Positions 45,601 to 55,340 are shown, counted from the stretch's first letter. The stretch: 64,000 bases of DNA from Achatina immaculata (GCA_009760885.1 CM019714.1:609739-673738); one strand, 5' to 3'. Translations and numbers: made by a program. The notes: a model not told the origin generated them from the letters alone.

Positions 45601-45867
45601 TTCGCAGCCATTACGTAGTTATAATACGTGAAAATGATTTCTATGTGGTATTTCCACCAGAGGCGCCTGAAACATCTACCCTAGTGCCCTATCATTTCTT
45701 GCGTAGAGGTTCCAGGTAGTATCATTGTCTCCTACAACCTGCATGTATGTGTGTAAACAGTAATACATTTCGTTATTTTCAGTATGGGTTCTAACTCTCA
45801 ACAAACAAATAGAAGCAGGGAAGCTGTAATGTTACACGCATCAGAAGAATCACTGAAAACATTTTAG
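37481..45867 (+). CDS. Secreted CpeT/CpcT-like (lipocalin-like) protein, six exons
   Basis: Exons: 37481-37535, 39244-39383, 40407-40537, 41296-41446, 45600-45715, 45783-45867. All introns are GT-AG and the phases agree (1, 0, 2, 0, 2), giving 678 nt and 225 aa. Residues 1-19 are a signal peptide ([19 protein letters not shown]). Motifs in order: [76 protein letters not shown]. The same order (G.FDN..Q, EQ, YxFxDP, GC...G..F....C, GPYxFxxR) is known from cyanobacterial CpeT/CpcT bilin lyases with a lipocalin-like barrel; that relation is inferred. It has four mature cysteines and four N-X-S/T sequons. The predicted role is a secreted ligand-binding barrel; the ligand is unknown. A weak donor (GTAGTA) at exon 5 means the protein could instead stop at 45717. 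Confidence 0.72.
38026..38290 (+). mobile_element. Short retroelement 3' tail with CGAAACGTC motif, copy 2
   Basis: CACCGAAACGTCGCAACTG, GTTAAATAATAAAGCTG and CCTAGTGTATACA follow the same order as at 12095-12200. It lies in intron 1 of the complete gene. Confidence 0.5.
38290..38950 (+). mobile_element. RTE-type LINE 3' end in intron 1
   Basis: The frame at 38426-38914 reads [51 protein letters not shown] and [16 protein letters not shown], the usual RTE C-terminus with the LGIKW and GH.MR boxes. Only the last 160 residues are present. Together with the preceding element it replaces the interval where the relic copies carry their extra exon. Confidence 0.85.
39244..39383 (+). CDS. Exon 2 of the CpeT-like gene (FDNLDQ motif)
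   Basis: 140 nt between TTCAAATTAAG and GTAAGT, phase 1 in and phase 0 out. It carries SNETC and [12 protein letters not shown], the N-terminal signature of the family. It is the third exon in the relic copies, which have an extra phase 1-1 exon before it. The acceptor has a weak pyrimidine tract. Confidence 0.7.
39392..39782. repeat. (ATCC)n and (ATCT)n microsatellites in intron 2
   Basis: Alternating blocks of ATCC and ATCT units with a short TGTC stretch near 39680, starting 8 bases after the exon donor. Confidence 0.97.
39783..40204 (+). other. Conserved part of intron 2
   Basis: AACGTCTGTTAGTCTC, GACTGAACGTATGTCAGACA and GGTTACATGTAAAGTTTTG align with the minus-strand relics at 34200-34520, 59640-60000 and 62200-62540. 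Open frames here are not conserved in phase. Confidence 0.6.
40205..40345 (-). mobile_element. tRNA-like SINE in intron 2
   Basis: On the minus strand GGTGCAGTGGTTAGTGCACT is the A-box region. It is the same insertion as at 33985-34140, in the same position relative to the next exon. Confidence 0.6.
40407..40537 (+). CDS. Exon 3 of the CpeT-like gene
   Basis: 131 nt between CTTTTTTTCGTTGCAG and GTAAGT, phase 0 in and phase 2 out. It encodes VLFEQVLNN, a strand-like LEVVVVTEG and LAFYNLTSA. Two N-glycosylation sequons are present (NKT, NLT). Confidence 0.78.
40760..40990 (-). mobile_element. tRNA-derived SINE in intron 3
   Basis: On the minus strand GGGGCTAGAGGTTTTCTGCA and GTTGGTTCGAGTCCAGC give A-box and B-box type sequences. 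A body follows toward 40760. Confidence 0.5.
41296..41446 (+). CDS. Exon 4 of the CpeT-like gene (cysteine-rich)
   Basis: 151 nt between TTTTTCGCTTCAG and GTAAGC, phase 2 in and phase 0 out. It encodes [15 protein letters not shown] and the three-cysteine block DDC..GDC..QNC that corresponds to the GC...C core of CpeT-type barrels. Confidence 0.78.
42180..42760 (+). mobile_element. RTE-type LINE fragment in intron 4
   Basis: [38 protein letters not shown] and a [22 protein letters not shown] stretch give the thumb and C-terminus. A 27-bp direct repeat (42358-42411) duplicates the RRIFGPI region. The tail runs into AT repeats at about 42760. Confidence 0.75.
42776..43263 (-). mobile_element. 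RTE-type LINE 3' end flanked by AT repeats
   Basis: The minus strand encodes [37 protein letters not shown] and [20 protein letters not shown], very close to 21965-22440. Its 3' tail is an ATG trinucleotide run (42773-42787). AT runs lie on both sides (42758-42775 and 43266-43283). Confidence 0.85.
43264..43520. other. LINE-like debris and G-rich run
   Basis: An AT run, a minus-strand segment ([15 protein letters not shown]) with no firm assignment, and a G run near 43507-43525. Confidence 0.4.
43600..44450 (+). mobile_element. RTE-type LINE fragments in intron 4
   Basis: A thumb-like fragment to about 43920 joins a second fragment: [67 protein letters not shown]. The second matches 27650-28150. 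Stops at 44068 and 44110 break it. It ends with a TGAA tail at 44443-44457. Confidence 0.75.
44575..44805 (+). mobile_element. RTE-type LINE 3' end
   Basis: ACATTAAACGACATGATAAT through ACATGCAAATAACTGACTG aligns with 8925-9135 and 3745-3960. Only the C-terminal tail remains and its frame is broken. Confidence 0.75.
44810..45545 (-). mobile_element. RTE-type LINE linker region in intron 4
   Basis: The minus strand around 45128-44946 reads [31 protein letters not shown]. It matches the dG.....i..RW.eyF segment between endonuclease and RT. No catalytic motif remains. Confidence 0.6.
45600..45715 (+). CDS. Exon 5 of the CpeT-like gene (PYHF motif)
   Basis: 116 nt after TATTGTGTTTCAG. It encodes [21 protein letters not shown] and VPYHFLRRG, the C-terminal strand and the PYxF box. 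The donor GTAGTA is weak, and reading through meets TAG at once. Confidence 0.75.
45783..45867 (+). CDS. Exon 6 of the CpeT-like gene (C-terminal tail)
   Basis: After a 67-bp intron and TTATTTTCAG, 85 nt encode a polar tail ([15 protein letters not shown]...) to TAG at 45865. It lies after the predicted barrel and has no known motif. Confidence 0.55.
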
Positions 45868-45998
45868 ATAACTCTACAACAGTTGACAGCTTTACTGTAG
45901 GATATGTGTGTATGTGTGTGTATACTACGGAGATTTATATACTACATTACTCAGTTCAGTTTACAGTATTATCTCAAATATGCGATGAGAAAAGTATT

Positions 45999-46004
45999 AA
46001 TAAA
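45999..46004 (+). terminator. AATAAA polyadenylation signal of the CpeT-like gene
   Basis: AATAAA 132 bases past the stop codon, before the next element begins at about 46110. It fits the 3' end of the proposed mRNA. Confidence 0.6.
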
Positions 46005-46107
46005 GGGTAGAATAGAATGAATCAGTTTCGTTTCTTTCTTTATGAGCACACTTTTCTTCTGATGCCTTCAGTAACAATCATTGGAATATTGAGACATCCA
46101 GTAACTC

Positions 46108-46109
46108 AC

Positions 46110-46153
<44 letters not shown>
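46108..46153. repeat. CT microsatellite at the 3' edge of a LINE
   Basis: About 22 CT units that abut the 3' end of the minus-strand RTE copy. Confidence 0.97.
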
Positions 46154-46157
<4 letters not shown>

Positions 46158-46236
46158 CCTTAGGTGCCCAGGGCACATGGGGCTTCCGCAAGGGTTTTCC
46201 ACAAATGCCTGTCCTTTGCCTTTTTGTCTACTCTTG

Positions 46237-47061
46237 CTAGGTGAGCCCTCTATAGCTCAACATCCTTTCTGTGGTTCTTCTCCATGTCTCTTCTGGTCTA
46301 GCCCTACTTCTGTTCCCCTGTGGTGTCCATCTTAGTGACATTTTTGGTAGTGAGGTGTCAGTCATTCGGAGCACATGTCCCAACCATCGCCCGCGACTTT
46401 CCTCAATAATTGCTGTCAGTGGCTTCATCTTCATTTCTGTCAACAAGATGTTATTTCTTATGGTGTTTGGCCAAAATATTTTTCTAATTCTTCGTAAACA
46501 TTTAGTCTTGAAAGAATTCAACTTGTTTTCTATTGTTTTGGTGATTTTCCAGCATTCACTTCCATAGAGTAGTACACTTAGAACATTGCTCTTAAACATC
46601 CTGATTTTCGTATTTATGCTTAGTTTTTTAGATTTCCATATAGTCTGCAGCACTGCAAAAGCCTGGTTTGCTCTAGTAAGTCTGCTGTTGATGTCCTCTG
46701 TGCTGTCTCCATTTTCTACTGCTCTGTTGCCAAGGTATACAAATTCATTGACCTCTTCCACTAACTTGTTATCTACTCTGAGTACATTTCTGTTGTTCAC
46801 ATTTTGCTTCATTAACTTTGTCTTTCCTATGTTGATCTTTAGTTCTATGTTGTTTGCGTTCTGAGTTAGCTTGTTTATTTTATCTTGCATATCTTTGTGG
46901 CTGCCTGATAGTAGACAAATATCGTCTGCAAAGTCAAGGTCCTCCAGCACTGTGTCAAGGGTCCATTGTAATCCTCTGCGTTTGTCTGATGTTGTCTCCT
47001 TCAGTAACCAGTCTACTGCCAAGATAAATAATGTTGGTGACAGTACACATCCCTGCTTCAC
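46237..47061 (-). pseudogene. RTE RT palm-to-C-terminus segment
   Basis: A 274-aa open stretch with FADD intact and with YGSECW and the WLGHVLRMTDTSLPK and TWRRTTERML boxes. The upstream RT boxes (VNRGALWKIL-like) continue in other frames above 47100, so the polymerase is not whole. Confidence 0.85.
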
Positions 47062-48612
47062 TCCTGTTTGTACACTAAAGCTGCTGGAGGTATGTTCTCC
47101 ACAGATAACTTTGCACTGAAAACCTTCGTATAGGGCTTTGATTACATTTACTATCTTATGGGGGAGGCCATGCCATCATAGGATTTTCCACAGTGCACCT
47201 CTGTTGACACTGTCAAAGGCTTTCTCAAAATCTATAAACATTGCATATGTTGTGCTATACCACTCATTTGCCTGTTCTAATATTTGTCTAAGTACAAATA
47301 TGTGGTCTATGCATGATCTTTTTTCCCTAAATCCTGCCTGCTCTTTCCAAAGTTTTCCATCAAGTGCTGGTACAATTCTGTTGATGATTATTCTGCAAAA
47401 TACTTTACTGGTGAGTGGCAGGAGGGTAATGCCTCTCCAGTTCCCGCAATCTCTGAGGTCACTATTCTCTGGTAGTTTTACTATAAGGCCAGTTTTCCAC
47501 TCCTATGGAGCTTTTTCTAGATCCCAAATTTGTTGTAGTATCCAGCAAAGTTGTTTTTGTGTTTCTCTTTCTTCTGCTTTCAACATCTCAGCAGTCACTT
47601 CATCTTCACCTGTGCCCTGTCTAATTTTCGCTTCTTTATCGCCTCCTTTACTTCACTTATTGTTATTGGTCCTGTATTGATGTTTAGTTTTGTTTTTGCT
47701 TCAGGTACGTCTATTGTTTGTGCTGCTTGTGTTCTGTTTAGTAGGGTGATAAAGTGTTGCCTCCATCTTTCAAATTTTTCTCCCAGTTGTCCCTTATGTA
47801 TCCTTATTGCACTCTCACATCTTGTGCTGAATTTACCTGTCATCTGCTTTGTGATTTTGTGTATGGTTTTCATGTCATTTACATATGCTGCTTTTTCTGC
47901 TGCTTCTGCTAAGTTGTCATAGTATTGACGTTTATCTTGATGGCATGACTCCTTAACTTCCTTGTCTTTTTTGCGCATATTTACTAAAACCGTGTTATAT
48001 AAGCCTGTGTGATTTGGTGTTCATTTTTCTTGATTTCTTTTCTTTGCTCTATCTTTTCAGATTTGGTCTTGCTTATCCATTCCTCTTTTCTCTGTTTCCG
48101 ATATCCCAGCGCCTCTTTTGCTGTTTCCTGTAGTGTTTTATTGAACTCTAGAATGGTCATTTCTGCTTCGTCTTATAGGACACTGAAGCGGTTCTTAAGT
48201 ACTATTGAAAATTCATTTCTTGTTTGCTGGTCTTTCAGTTTTCTTGTATCAAAACGTATCTTTCTGTGTTCTCCGATTTTGGCTCTCCTTAATTTTAGTT
48301 TTATTTTTGCTACCAGAAGGTTGTGATCACTTCCTACATCTGCTCCTTTCCTTGCTCGCACATCTTGTAGTGACCGTTTCCACTTGTTGTTTGTTAGTAC
48401 GTGATCGATTTTGGTTTTCTGTGGTTTTATCTGGAGACCTCCAAGTCACTTTATGGATGTTTTTGTGTTGGAAAATGGTCACCATGGTTTCTTCACAGAA
48501 ACTGCACAGTCTTTCTCCATTTTCATTTATTTAACCGATTCCTTCTCTTCCTATGATTCCTGTTTATTCTTCATTTCCTTCGCCTACTTTTGCATTGAAG
48601 TCGCCCAACATT

Positions 48613-48947
48613 ATTTTTATCGTTTCTTTACTTATTCAGTCAAGCGGAGAGCGGGGCGCAAGCCCTTCGCTTCTGGAGTTAAGCGGCAACCGGCGCCCGT
48701 TGTCGGCGGCGATCCGGTCTGAAGACAGTGTCAGGCGGGGAGTTTGACTGGGGCGGTACATCTGTCAAGAGGTAACGCAGGTGTCCTAAGGCGAGCTCAG
48801 CGAGGACGGAAACCTCGCGTAGAGCAAAAGGGCAAAAGCTCGCCTGATGTTGATTTTCAGTAAGAATACAGACCGTGAAAGCGTGGCCTATCGATCCTTT
48901 TGACTTTAGGAGTTTTAAGTAAGAGGTGTCAGAAAAGTTACCACAGG
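48613..48947 (+). rRNA. Partial 28S rRNA segment (retrocopied)
   Basis: Universally conserved LSU words occur in order: ATCGTTTCTTTACTTATTCA, GGGGCGGTACATCTGTCAAG, CGCAGGTGTCCTAAGGCGAG, GACCGTGAAAGCGTGGCCTA, GAGGTGTCAGAAAAGTTACC. The match stops dead at ACCACAGG, where functional 28S continues with GATAACTGGC. About 335 bases of a rRNA of nearly 4 kb, inside a transposon, cannot be a working gene. Confidence 0.92.
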
Positions 48948-49089
48948 CCCGCTGCTGGCGAGATTCTTCAGCTGCTGTGCGTGGAGCGGTGCTCCTCCCG
49001 GCCAATGAAAAAAGGTGCAAATGCGGTTTTCGCGCTGCACCACTGCCGAAAAAGTGGTACAAAGGATAAAGCGAAGCAAACAGTCAAAT

Positions 49090-49400
49090 CATGGCACCTC
49101 TGCTCTAGAGGCCGGCCACGTCCGAAACGCACCTACACTGGTGAAATATGCCTAAACCGGCATACACCAGGGGTGAAACTTGATGGCCAGGCATGTTACG
49201 CCACCTCCGCTCTAGAGGTCTGTCACGCCTGATATACACCCATACTGGTGAAATATGCCTAAACCGGCTCATACCAGGGGTGAAACTTGAAGGCTTCGCA
49301 TGTCACGGTACCTCTGCTCTAGAGGTCGGTCACATCCCAAACACGCCCATACTGGGATAATATGCCTAAACTGGCTCAACCATGGGGTGGAAGTCATTAG
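49090..49400. repeat. 115-bp repeats inside the 28S-headed retroposon
   Basis: Three imperfect units containing CTCTGCTCTAGAGG, GAAATATGCCTAAACCGG and ACCAGGGGTGAAACTTG. Confidence 0.85.
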
Positions 49401-50235
49401 TGGTGAGGATTCGTCGTCCTGGACAAAAGCTCCACCCTGGTCACAACTAGGAAGGGTAGCGGTCACGACCACAAAATGCTGAAGTTGGAGACACTGGACC
49501 AGGGCAGTCTAATAGGCAGCCACCTCTCACCCGGCGGGGATGTTTGTGTATCCTAATCACGCCGAGATTTTCAGCTGAGAAAGTCCAACTCTGGCCTGGG
49601 TGGGCTATCACCTCTCACCCAGCGGGGATGCACTGATATCCTAAACACGTCGAGGGCTTCCGGTGAGAAAGTCCAGCTCTAGACTAAAATGGTGCAACGA
49701 AAACCACGGTGTCACGCAATCCGCTTCAGAGACTCACCAACAATACAGGCTACAGCCCTGCGATACTATGAACCTCTTGTGGTCATCTCTCATCTCGGGG
49801 ATCTCGTGTGGTCCTTTCGGAAAGGATCTCATGTGGTCCTTTCAGTATTAGCACGGGGGACCACGGGACTTAACGAAGACCACAGGCGTAAATACAGTAG
49901 GGTCACAGGGCGGTCTTGGTGGTAGAAGCGAACGAAGAAGAAGAAGAAGAAGAAGAAGAAGTCGCCCGAGATGAGTAGCATATCATGCTTGTGTATTGTT
50001 TCTACTGTGACTTGTTGGCTTTCATCCACAACCTTCAGGGGCTCAGTTTCCTGATAAGCATTTCTCCTTCCACCTGCATTTGTTATTTCCTTTGCTTCCG
50101 TTCTGATATTTTTTTACCAGATAGGGTTGCTGGCCCTATGCCGAACCCTCCTTAGTCGCCTTTTACGATCATGCGTGGTAGGGTACAGTGGTCCTATTCT
50201 TTGCAGATCCCGGGTACCACACGGGGGTCTAGTAA

Positions 50236-50995
50236 CTATACTGTACAAAAAAAAAAGAAACGCAACGCTATTGTAGTCGTAATTGACACCAAATTTGAAA
50301 CTTGTATCAACATTTTATTTTACGGAATTAATGTTTCCACCTTGGCATGAAAAAACTAAGATTTTAACAATGAAATGATGTTCCTTAAATTTGGTTTGGA
50401 TTTTTATTCTTTGCGACTGAGGCCTCCGTTTCAGTAAGATGTATGGCCTCCTCCTGGCTGTATCAGAGAACGACATCTCCTTGACATGGATCTGATTAGC
50501 TGTTGGATCTGTTGTTGTGGGATGCTGCGAACTCTTCCCGCAGTGCAAGAGACAACTGTTGGCCTTTGGTTGGCGCCACGTCTCGTTGGCGGACGTGTCT
50601 GTTGAGTTCATCCCATAAGTGTTGTATTGGGTTCTTGTCTCATGACATGAATGGCCACGGAATGGTCTGGACGTTGTTGTCAGCGATGAAGTGGGTGGTG
50701 AGTTGTGCCACATGAGGTCGAGCGTTATCCTGCTGAAAAATCAACCTTGGTGCAGCCAGAAGTGTAAGGACGTGAGTGCGAAGAATTTCAGCGACGTATC
50801 GTTGGACATTCAGGCGTTCATCAATATGCACCAGGTCACTTCTTCCGAAGTTGATCATCGAACACAACAGTACACCTCTACTAACATGTGGAGGAGCCCC
50901 ATCCACGCAGTTCTGGGAGAGGCGCTCATGGACTCTGCGGTAAACTCTTCTCCGTCTGTCGTGCCACTGGGGCAGAAAGAATGATCCATCACTAA
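50236..50995 (-). mobile_element. Tc1-like DNA transposon, C-terminal half
   Basis: The minus strand reads DGAPPHVSRGVLLC, ERLNVQRYVAEILRTHV and RLIFQQDNARPHVAQLTTHF, the second catalytic region of Tc1 (IS630-type) transposases. An NTIPWPFMS segment follows, where the SPDLNPIEH box should be; it is broken by a stop at 50640. The right end ACTGTACAAAAAAAAAAGAA carries a plausible terminal repeat. The N-terminal half and the other end are missing. Confidence 0.85.
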
Positions 50996-51041
50996 ACTTT
51001 TAATTTTTATAATTGCTTGTTCTTATCACACAGGCATCGTA

Positions 51042-51042
<1 letters not shown>

Positions 51043-51089
<47 letters not shown>

Positions 51090-51100
51090 CTCTCTCTCTT
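51043..51100. repeat. CT microsatellite
   Basis: About 28 CT units with two TTTC interruptions. Confidence 0.97.
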
Positions 51101-52465
51101 CTGTCCCTTCAGTGCCCAACCACACGGGGTTGTGGGTAGAAAGAGATTTCCACTTTTGTTCGTCCAGTTTTATTTTCTTGACTGTCTCCAACGTCCGTAT
51201 ATTGTTTTCAATCATTTCTTCTTCTGCACGTCTCCCAGTCTCTATGTCTCTATGGAACCTACTGTAAAGAGTATTTCTGAAAATAAAAGAGATGCGACTT
51301 ATGAAAATTGTTCAGTGAAATAAAATCAGTCTTAAATCCCCCAGAAAAGCAATGAATTACCAGTTGATAAAATTCTGCTCGGATTATGCGTTAAACTCAC
51401 TCTTTTCTTGAAAGTTCAGGTTCGTGAAAATGTTGGGCAGGTGATTACATTTTTGATCAGGTGAGAGATAGATTGTGTTGTGTTATGGCGTGCTTTATGT
51501 TATAGTAATTTAACTGTAGAACTAGCGTTCGTTACATTCGATTAGAATGGTTATATACATTTTTTATGTGCAGGATTAGAATCATTTCATTAATATCCGG
51601 TGGCGGCTGTCATTGTTTTGAGATGCAAGTTGTCTGGTTTCTTGTGCTTGTTTTGATCATTAGTTCGGGGTGTTGCACTATGTAATTTCACCAAGATTCA
51701 TCGGACGTCATCATCATGTGTTCGTCATTAAACGTGTATGTGATCAGTTTTGGACGCATTTACTTGACTTCATTCAGTCTCAATGTCGAATGAATTCCTC
51801 TGTTTTTAATTGCATTTTCTAGTGCATTATAGCAATGACTAAATAGTCTGAGCAACGGTTAAACAAATATACAGCCCACAAGTCAAAAGTTTAGGCATGA
51901 AGTAATAAATATTAGTGCTTATAAAAATGGCATTTACTACCGAAGTACATTAGTACACATGGAGGTAGACAGGAAAACAGAAAGGAAATTATATTAGTAT
52001 CATTCTAGTGCATTAATAATCAAATCAAATCATAAGAAGCTTCAATCAACAACATCTGTATCAATCAGAGCAGGTTTTCATTTTCACTTCTTTCTGCTTT
52101 AACTGAGTGCAGTCCACTTCAAAGACATCAGTGTTAAGACTTCCTCTGTCATTTACTTGCTCGGACTAGTGGAATAATTTTCTACAGCTGTAATGAGTCC
52201 CTTTATATCTGAATCATACAAAAACATTTAGGACAAAGAGATAAGAAAGGAAGAGAAAATATAAATTTACATCACTTCTCTGCCATTCTCATTATGTGGC
52301 CCATCGCATTCTCCTCCTATCAATCAATATCAAAAAGCATGTTTTGTTTGTCACCCTTGGCAAGATGTGATTTCTTTTGCTGTCTAGAACACTCGTTTAA
52401 ACTTTTGTCACACTCGAATATTTTTGGATATAAGTAAATAAAACCGACAGACACTTAGACACGCA
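51101..52465. other. No recognisable gene
   Basis: AT-rich sequence without a coherent frame, family motif or tandem repeat. Confidence 0.55.
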
Positions 52466-52632
52466 TACATCACACTCACACAAACACACACATACATCAC
52501 ACTCACACAAACACACACATACATCACACTCACACAAACACACACATACATCACACTCACACAAACACACACATACATCACACTCACACAAACACACACA
52601 TACATCACACTCACACAAACACACACATACAC
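52466..52632. repeat. 27-bp CA-rich tandem repeat
   Basis: Six to seven nearly identical units of CACACTCACACAAACACACA plus CATACAT. The two reading frames that stay open across it are artefacts. Confidence 0.95.
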
Positions 52633-53014
52633 ACGTCATTACAGTAAACTATGATAAAGTTTCACAGTCATGCCCCTCCCTACTAATCTCTCCTCTTCTC
52701 TTTCCTCATCTGACGCTGATGTTCCACAACCTTCATTACTAAATATTACAACACTCTAACCGAACCACATTCATCTCATTAACCCACACTTTTCTCGGCT
52801 TGACTATCTTTGTATCCTGACCTCGTTTTCCCTTTCCCCACCCTTTCTTTATCACCAACCTGTAAGATTTGTCATCACACCTCACAAGTCTGTACTTAAA
52901 CATTCACAATACTTCACCACAAGCACTCTCAGACACAGCTTCTTGCAAGACACAACTAAGTGTCTCTGTTTTCTAGTATTTTCTTTTCACTTTTATATGT
53001 TTATATCAGTGATG

Positions 53015-53130
53015 TAAATTTATATTTTCTCTTCCTTTCTTATCTCTTTGTCTTCAATGTTTTGTATGATTAAGATATAAAGTGAGACCTTACAACTGTG
53101 TGTTCATTGATTAATAAAATTGTTCCAACT
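53015..53130 (+). mobile_element. Short retroelement 3' tail, copy 3 (weak)
   Basis: TGTATGATTAAG and GATTAATAAAATTGTTCC occur in the order seen at 12095-12200, with the CGAAACGTC core degraded. Confidence 0.35.
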
Positions 53131-53354
53131 TTTGATTTCAAATCCAGGCGGAGGTAACCCAGTAACTCATGTGTAGAAATGACTACCTGCTTCCTTATAG
53201 AATTGTTGAAAGGAATATGGGCAGTCACGATAATGGCAACATCATTATGTGTCGTGTGTCGTCTGATAAAGGAGAATGTAAACAATATTACCATATTCTC
53301 CTTGATGCCTCTACAGCATAACAGGGTTACTTTTATCATAATGTTTTTCATTTA

Positions 53355-53425
53355 CGGAAGGTAACATACAGGCCTACAGGAGACCTGTTAGCCATAGTTT
53401 GGCGAGGGACATGCAAATGACTGGA
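53355..53425 (+). mobile_element. RTE 3' end scrap
   Basis: GGCCTACAGGAG and GACATGCAAATGACTGG match the REAYRSA to 3' tail segment of 9080-9135. The neighbouring region 53130-54160 shows nothing else I can name. Confidence 0.4.
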
Positions 53426-54159
53426 AAGGTAACAACAAAAGAATTCCCAGAAGTTACCTTTCACGTACTTTGCACTGACTAATATTGGTCATGCTTCACG
53501 GAAAGTAGCTACTCGTTCTCTTATTTCTTGAAAACACTGTTAAGTAGTATGAGTAGTGAGATTTTAACTTTTTTTTAAGTAAAGAATTTATAGTGTTTAT
53601 ACTTTATGCAGATTCTACACCAGAATAGTCACATTGAATCTAAAAATTCTTTTTCTAATACACCAGTACTACCATTTCTATCACTTTTTGAAAACAAAAT
53701 CTTTCTAACTGCAGAACCATAAGTAATGTTAAAATACAGGTATTCTTTTCCACTATACCATCAGTTTAATCGTAAATATCCGCTTTGTTTTCGATGACAC
53801 TTGTAGAATATTTCAAAAGTCATAAATTGTATTAAATAATGTAATCTCACATCTCACTGTTATTTTCTGTAACAGATTCCCAATACCAGGGGAGACAAGT
53901 AACTCAACCTGAGCTTCTGATTAGAGGAACTACAAACAAGAAGTCAGCCGACACGCAATACTCTTGTCTCTTCTTTCTTTATTTCTTATCATCTTATTTC
54001 CTGCATATCACAGCGAAGTTTCAACATAAATTATTTCCTTAATTAGAGCCAAACGTGTCTCCGAAATTAGACTCTTTTGCTATTGTTTGTGCCTTCATTA
54101 AAAGCTACACATGAAAGAGACCTTAAAGTTATCATTAAAGTGTGCGTGTGTCCTGATGT

Positions 54160-54295
54160 TAAGGTTTATATGGACGTCAACAATTTTAACCTAAAGAACA
54201 TGCAAGCAATGCATTTCCTCTACTCCACACAGTGGATGCAAAAGACTCACATTTTAAATTGTTCAGTACATCACTTGGACCAAATACATATTGTA
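54160..54295 (+). repeat. Duplicated segment also present at 33172-33312
   Basis: CATGCAAGCAATGCATTTC, CTCCACACAGTGGATGCAAA and CACTTGGACCAAATA are shared. The frame NLKNMQAMHFLYSTQWMQK stays open. The function is unknown. Confidence 0.5.
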
Positions 54296-54784
54296 CCCGT
54301 CCAGAAAATATACCATTAACTTTGCAGCACTTCATTTTATCTAAGCTATAAACGTTATCTAACAAAAGAAAACATGTAATTAACTTGTGAATACTACTTT
54401 TTTATATGCGAAAAGAAAAAATCTGTCAAGACCTCAGCAGTTTTTGTCATGTGAGATGATCGCAGTCTACCGATCTAATATTTCAAGTATGGCTACGTAT
54501 CTTTTTCTGGGCAGTATTCTCTGCAGGGTCAGTTCAATGACTGAAAGTGGTCATCAGAGTCAATGGCCACATAGTGGTGGTGTACATTCACAATGTGAAT
54601 TCCGCGATACCTGTTCATCAAGTTGCCGCTTCTATTACCTTTACTCAGCGTACTGAACCTACACGTGATCGTCCCCTCCACACTATCGTAGAGCATAAAA
54701 CACATGGTCATAATAAAACAAAAATTGTTCTTGGTCACCTATGTTATATCCAATACCTATGGTTATACCCACCAATGGAATGAA

Positions 54785-55340
54785 TATAAAAGTTTCTTTA
54801 TGTAATATTAATATCAAAATAATAGTCCCTTTATGTGATCAACCACTACCTATGGTTATATCCACAATAATATGAACATAATATTTCATGTATATAATAT
54901 TAATATAATAGTTCCTTTATGTAACATCATATAATAGTTCCTTTATGTAATATTAATATAAAAGTTCCTTTATGTAATACCAATATAATAGTTCCTTTAT
55001 GTAATACCAATATAAAAGTTCCTTTATGTATTACCAATATAATAGTTCTTTATGTGATCAACCACTACCTATAGTTATATCCAACATAGTATCAATATAA
55101 TAGTTCCTTTATGCAATATCAATAAATTAGTTCCTGTATATGATCAACTACTACCTATAGTTATATCCACCATAATATAATAGTTCTCTTATGTAATACA
55201 TATACTTCTTTCACCTATGTTATCGTGAAGTATGACAAATATCGTATGTTCAGAATTAAAAACATGTATATAACCAAAGAGATTATGTTCACTATGAAAT
55301 CAATATAGTTCTTGTATACGTTCAAATTAACCAAATAATT
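54785..55340. repeat. 27-bp AT-rich tandem repeat and relatives
   Basis: Imperfect units built on AATAGTTCCTTTATGTAATA plus CCAATAT, interleaved with two or three copies of a longer unit beginning GATCAACCACTACC. No coding signal. From 54300 to 54785 I see nothing recognisable. Confidence 0.85.

Larger units (their letters stand above)
48607..49957 (+). mobile_element. Retroposon with 28S rRNA head and (GAA)n tail
   Basis: It is bounded by a 10-bp direct repeat, GAAGTCGCCC, at 48597-48606 and 49958-49967. This sequence occurs once at the equivalent uninterrupted site (complement near 23348). It begins with 28S rRNA sequence to 48947. About 1 kb of GC-rich non-coding DNA follows, holding three 115-bp repeats (49090-49400) and two 85-bp repeats (49520-49686), and it ends in about nine GAA units. 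The duplication plus simple-repeat tail indicates insertion by target-primed reverse transcription. No protein is recognised. Confidence 0.85.
46154..50215 (-). mobile_element. RTE-type LINE, near full length, split by a retroposon
   Basis: The minus strand runs from a 5' UTR at 50215 (GGATCTGCAAAGAATAGGAC) through the endonuclease and linker (48590-47560) and the RT (47500-46600) to the C-terminus at 46160. The longest open part is 47061-46237 (274 aa): MKQGCVLSPTLFILAVDWLL, LDFADDICLL with the catalytic pair intact, YLGNRAVENGDSTED, LLYGSECWKITK. It is interrupted in the endonuclease by the insertion at 48607-49957. Other frameshifts are present. Same family as 22700-25697. Confidence 0.92.

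Noticed and set aside
48613..48947. Functional 28S rRNA gene
   Set aside because: Only about 335 bases, flanked by a target duplication and a GAA tail, so it is a retroposed piece.
52397..52639. Cysteine/valine repeat protein
   Set aside because: Minus-strand reading of a CA-rich 27-bp tandem repeat.
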